DNA of 64,000 nt from Tetracladium setigerum (Eukaryota; Ascomycota; Leotiomycetes; Helotiales). A model generated the notes under the pieces. That model saw nothing but the letters and a program-made list of their open reading frames with translations, ran no database searches and was not told where the DNA came from. The stretch covers positions 1,612,001 through 1,676,000 of the forward strand of contig PZJY01000011.1 of NCBI GenBank assembly GCA_031472005.1, in the 5' to 3' direction. The position numbers were made by a program, and so were the translations under genes. Below, piece after piece: positions 59,985-64,000 of this stretch. The number at the start of each line of letters is the position of its first letter. Position 1 is the first letter of the stretch.

Positions 59985-60360
59985 TGATTGAAGTAAAACA
60001 AGCGCTGGAAAATGCGAAGGCAAAAGGCACAGCGCAAAGTCCAAAGAAACGATGGCACGAAAAGAGTATTCAGCACAGCACAGTACAAACACATACGGAT
60101 AGATACTGAAAACTCATGAAAGACTCGAGAGAGAAAAGGGAAAAGAAAAAAGACAAATCGGGATGGGACCACTTTTTGGTTGTCTCTAGTGGGGGAAAGA
60201 AAAAGGGGAAGAAAAGGAGAGGATATTCAAAACTTTCAAATAAATACCTTCGCTTCGAATACTGTTGTTGGTAGGTAGTCAAGGTAGTCAGGTCAGGCAA
60301 GTCGCCGAGATGTTAGATAGGAAGCGCTTTATCAGGTAGATAGGTAGATGTAAAATCCCA

Positions 60361-60389
60361 CTCACTCACTTACTCACTCACTCACTCAT
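60361..60389. repeat. CTCA-type tetranucleotide repeat
   Basis: Six imperfect CTCA units in a row, with scattered further units to about 60425. Confidence 0.85.
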
Positions 60390-61592
60390 ATACTTATATA
60401 CTCACAACTCGCTCACTCACGCACTCCATTACTTGTCCACTCTATTTTATTCTTCACAAATAGATTAGGACCCGACAAATTTTACAAATCATACACATCA
60501 GGCAGAGATAGACAAAACCACGCAATTTACAATGTGCAATAAAATCTAGCATTTTCCCCATCAAAATCGCACGTTCTAAAAACGAAACGAAAAAATGGGG
60601 TTTTATTCTGCATCTTGCACTAAATAATGTCTACGAATACAAGAGTATGATTTGATGAATGCTCTCTCTGGAGCAAAAAAAGATTCGCGCAAAACCTTCA
60701 CCCCAAACCTCAACTATCTCACCCTAGGTCAACCCCAGGTCAAGTTAAGTCCGTTCCTGAAATGCAAGTCTCCCCGAGTTGGCATCATCGCAAGAAGAGC
60801 AATTACAAATGGTCGGGGAAAAAAAGCTTTCGCCCTTTTCCTTTACACTCAAAATGCCGCCGCTGCTTTTCCGCCTCCCAGTATCCCCAAGCCCAGTCCG
60901 GTCGTCGTAGTAGGTGGTAGCAAGTTTGTGCTGTAAAAAAAAGATCGAAAAAAGGAACGCCAAGAGAAAGGAAGTTTTGTTGTTTTTGTGCTGGGTCGTA
61001 AATGCGCGCTCTCCCACCATGATATGCCTGCCCCTCCCCATCTTTGCTTCATAAAATGAAAAAAAGAAAGCATCGTCATTACATGAATCCACAAACATCG
61101 TAAATAATCTTTCCTCTCCGCAAGCTCTTCGTTTTTCATGTCTCCATCCACATTCCATGTTTTCGTGTTCATGAGATATGTCCAGGCTTTCTTTAGAGAA
61201 AAAAGGAGAAGTAATACAGCACAAAGGCCGTGACAAAGTGTTGAATATTTGTAGTAAGGGCTCAAACGCCAGCAATGAGGAGGAAGGCGGAAATTTGTAA
61301 TTTTTCCCGTACCAACAACAACAATAGAAGTAAAAAATGGACCGAATGATTGAAAATGAATCGAAAGAAAAGGTGTGGCACATGAAATCGAACCCAAAGG
61401 ATCGATGTAGATTGTTTCGATGGCGATGACGAGAGCATTCCAGCATCTCACGAAGCCAGAGCGGACCATAGTGTATTGTTCAATTGATTAATGAGGGATA
61501 CCAGAATGATCATGTGTATGCTCATAAACAAAAGGCAGTCCAGGGACTGTCAGCGATAGTTGCAATGATAGAGACCAAGGCGAAAAGGCTGT

Positions 61593-64000
61593 TCAACGAC
61601 GACTGTGACTTGGGCTGTCATCAACACGAGTGCTATCAAGAATCCGGTTGGCATTGGTGACCATCATCGAAAGCCTCTTGAGGATGGAATCTTGAGCATT
61701 GATCTGGCTGATACGCATGAAAAGGTGTTCAAGACGTTGGATGTATATGCCCATGATCTTGGGGATGAGATCGCGAACTTGGTCCTCCTACAATGAGTTA
61801 GTATTGAAACTGGAAAGCGCGCACGGTAAACTTACGAGGTTATTCGCATTGATGTGACCCTGGAAAGCCACCAAGATAGCCTCTAACCAAGCAACCTTCT
61901 CGTTGAGAAGCTCACCGACAAACTCCATGCTAATGGTAGCACCGAGAGAAAGAAGCAATAAAGGACTCAAATCACGGATGAAGGTTGGAGCGTACTTTGA
62001 AAAGTACTTCTCAAAAAACTCCTGCTCCCGTCGTGTTTGAAGCCATTGAATGACGGCGTTCTCATACTCGCCAGATTGCATAGCTTGATCGATGCCTTTC
62101 AACATGTTATCAAACTCAATTTCTTCTGGTGACCTAGCAGGGCCGGAGAGAGCAGGTTCGTGTCTGGATACAGAGCCACGGTTGGTGGTTTGCTCGCCCT
62201 GACCGCTAGCTGCTTGTCGTCTCTCCAGAGCGGCTTGGTGCTGCATGCGCAAGAATTGTGCTTGGAACTCGGATTGGGCTTCGGCCATCGAAGAAATGGT
62301 TTGACTGAGACCAGTCACAAGTTGAGTCAGCTGTTCAATCTTGAGGGCATCAGAGTGACGTTGTCGTTCGATAGCACTAATCTGCTCGGAAGCTTGGCGT
62401 TGAACATCAGCAGCAACTTTCTGAGAAGTTTGAACTGCCAAGGCTGTGAAGGCTGGAGTAACAGTGTTGCGTAGGATTGTAGCAAATTGCTCTTCAACCT
62501 TGAACGCAACACTCTTGGCAAGCGAGTCGGACATCAACTTAAGGACTTGAGGCTGTTGCAGAGCCTTTGCAACGGCCTCTGGAAGGACCTTCTGTAGCTC
62601 CTTGGGTAGACTTTGAGAAATCTGAGTGTTCAATTTCGCGCCGAGTTGTTCGTTAACTGCCTTGGATGCAACAGTGGAGACTGCTGGAACAACAGTTTCC
62701 TTAATCTCGCGACCAACAATACTAGAAAGTGTAACCTCAATGTTATCGGTCAATGTCTCCGAGACGAGGCGAAGCATTGCGTCCTGCTTGGCGTCGGAAA
62801 TGCTCTTCTCAGTCCGCTTATCTATCTTGATGCTTTGGTACAAGGCGTCAGTAGACTCGGCAAGCAATTTCTTGATCTCGACCGCAATGCGACTTTCGGC
62901 ATCCTTGAGAGCACTCTCGCCAAGTTCCTGAGAAGTGGCAGGAGCAGCCTCGACGATGGGATTGAGGTTGGCCTTTGAAACAACACCATTTCTGGCATGA
63001 GACAACGGATCGAGAACCACTGGTTTGGCCTGCACCTTTTGGGCGCTGGAAGGACCAGCAGTTGGGGCGTCAGCTGCGGCCGACGCAGCAGATGCCGAGT
63101 TTGCCTTTCTTCGCTTCTTTCTCTCGGCGTAAGTCGATGGAGCTGGACCGCCATTTGAAGTGGCATCTGGCTTCTCGCTCTTCTCCTCGGCCTTGACAAC
63201 GGCGGGTTCCGCAGGTTGGGTCTTCTTGGGCGACTCCTTCGATGCTGGCTCCTTGGCAGTGGGTCGTTGAGCAATTCGGGTTGGCAGAGTTGTAGTTGGA
63301 ACAGACTCGCCAGCGTCTGAAACCGAAGGGGCTGGAATCTCCTTAAGCGTATCAATGGAAATCACACCGGATTTGTCGGCAACGACAGGATTGATGACTT
63401 TGTTATCAGTAGTCCATCCCAAATCGGCCTGTCTCACAGTAACGCAAGTAACACCCTTGGAGTGCATGGCGTAAAGGTCGAACAATGCTATTGGCTCATC
63501 GGTAATCTGAACAGTGTTGGATACCTGGAGAATATCAAGACTTCTGAGGCTGCCCTTGTTGGCGAACGAGAACTCTCGCATTCCACTGATGACTGCGGTG
63601 GAGTCTGGTTTTCCAACAGCGTCGTTGGCAACGAGCTTTTCGATATATTGAGCTTGAGAGGTAGACTTTGGGAGGTTGTACTTCGGAGCTGACAAGTGTA
63701 AAAAGTAGATTGAGTTTCTGGTTGGGTGGCCAACAATGATCATTCCAGTCGCAGCATGGTACATGATACTGCAGACAGCATCCGATTCCTTGCTGTGAGG
63801 TAGGTGGATCTCTTGAACTGGTTTACCCAAGGCAAGATCCCACAACTGCAGAGTGTGGTTTTGCTTCATGCCAACAATCAGATACCTCAATGCGCCGCCA
63901 CGTTGGTAAGGTCGGAGTTTATCAACAAAGAGGACCGAGGTCGGCCAAGCCTTCTCGTTTGCTGGTGTAGTAATGAAAGTGAGTAAGGGCTCCTTGATCT
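61593..64000 (-). CDS. EDC4: EDC4-like decapping scaffold (partial, N-terminus outside the window)
   Basis: The last exon is 61593-61787, and the exon before it runs from 61836 to beyond the right edge, open and in frame throughout. The visible part starts inside a WD40 propeller (YLIVGMKQNHTLQLWDLALG, TGMIIVGHPTRNSIYFL). It passes a long P/S/A/K-rich linker with a poly-basic run (RKKRRKAN), then a helical region (residues ending ISQSLPKELQKVLPEAVAKA), and ends with the C-terminal helical domain (EIEFDNMLKGIDQAMQSGEY). This is the order of EDC4/Ge-1, which bridges Dcp1, Dcp2 and Xrn1 in P-bodies. With LSM14 and a PUF protein at the other end, the window holds three mRNA-decay factors; that may be chance. 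Confidence 0.9.

Larger units (their letters stand above)
59721..61592. other. intergenic, convergent 3' flanks
   Basis: About 1.9 kb between the ends of two convergent genes, with a G17 tract and a CTCA repeat. A minus-strand frame at 60745-61446 is open for 233 codons, but its translation is low complexity and without domain. No supported gene. Confidence 0.5.

Noticed and set aside
60745..61469. Two overlapping minus-strand frames over 200 codons
   Set aside because: Composition is that of AT-rich 3' flank, with no domain and two equally long frames overlapping.
1..64000. tRNA or rRNA genes, CRISPR arrays, intact transposons
   Set aside because: I saw no B-box-like tRNA motif, no rRNA sequence, no spaced repeats and no transposase or reverse transcriptase domain.

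Overview
This is a window of filamentous ascomycete DNA (Pezizomycotina). Genes are split by short introns of about 45-90 bases with GTAAGT/GTATGT-like donors, CTAAC/CTGAC-like branch points and CAG/TAG acceptors. Several families are typical of that group: HET, Zn2Cys6 regulators with a fungal_trans-type region, fungal S10 carboxypeptidases and an OPT transporter. A Leotiomycete is my guess from protein character, not proven. No rRNA, tRNA, CRISPR array or intact transposon was recognised.

Left part (1-20 kb) is mostly housekeeping: a GNAT acetyltransferase; the P-body protein LSM14/Scd6; a protein with a C-terminal KPWE motif that looks like the peroxisomal import factor PEX39; a PUF-repeat RNA-binding protein; mitoribosomal mS33; an RNase III with a dsRNA-binding domain; a tail-anchored acyl-CoA-binding protein of ACBD5/Atg37 type; a GFA/CENP-V zinc protein; and two conserved-looking proteins of unknown function.

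Middle part (20.6-53.7 kb) looks accessory: an ABCC-type ABC transporter, three different secreted S10 serine carboxypeptidases, an ACC-synthase/C-S-lyase-like PLP enzyme, a Zn2Cys6 regulator, an OPT oligopeptide transporter, two divergently transcribed paralogues of a family I do not recognise, a subtilase, a membrane-anchored multicopper oxidase and a HET-domain protein. Enzymes that trim peptides, a peptide transporter, a PLP enzyme, an exporter and a regulator sit together without any NRPS, PKS or terpene synthase. This suggests a peptide-utilisation or peptide-processing block, which is an inference.

Right part (56.5-64 kb) holds a large Zn2Cys6 regulator and the 3' part of EDC4, a decapping scaffold whose N-terminus lies beyond the window.

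Reading caution: thirteen times, in eleven otherwise well-conserved genes, the frame can be followed across only if exactly one base is missing, most often in or beside a G/C run. Essential genes are affected (mS33, RNase III). I read this mainly as deletion-type sequence error, so the affected genes are annotated as genes and not as pseudogenes. The subtilase has a different defect, an in-frame TAA. Coordinates give the outer limits of each CDS; exon borders are in the evidence text.
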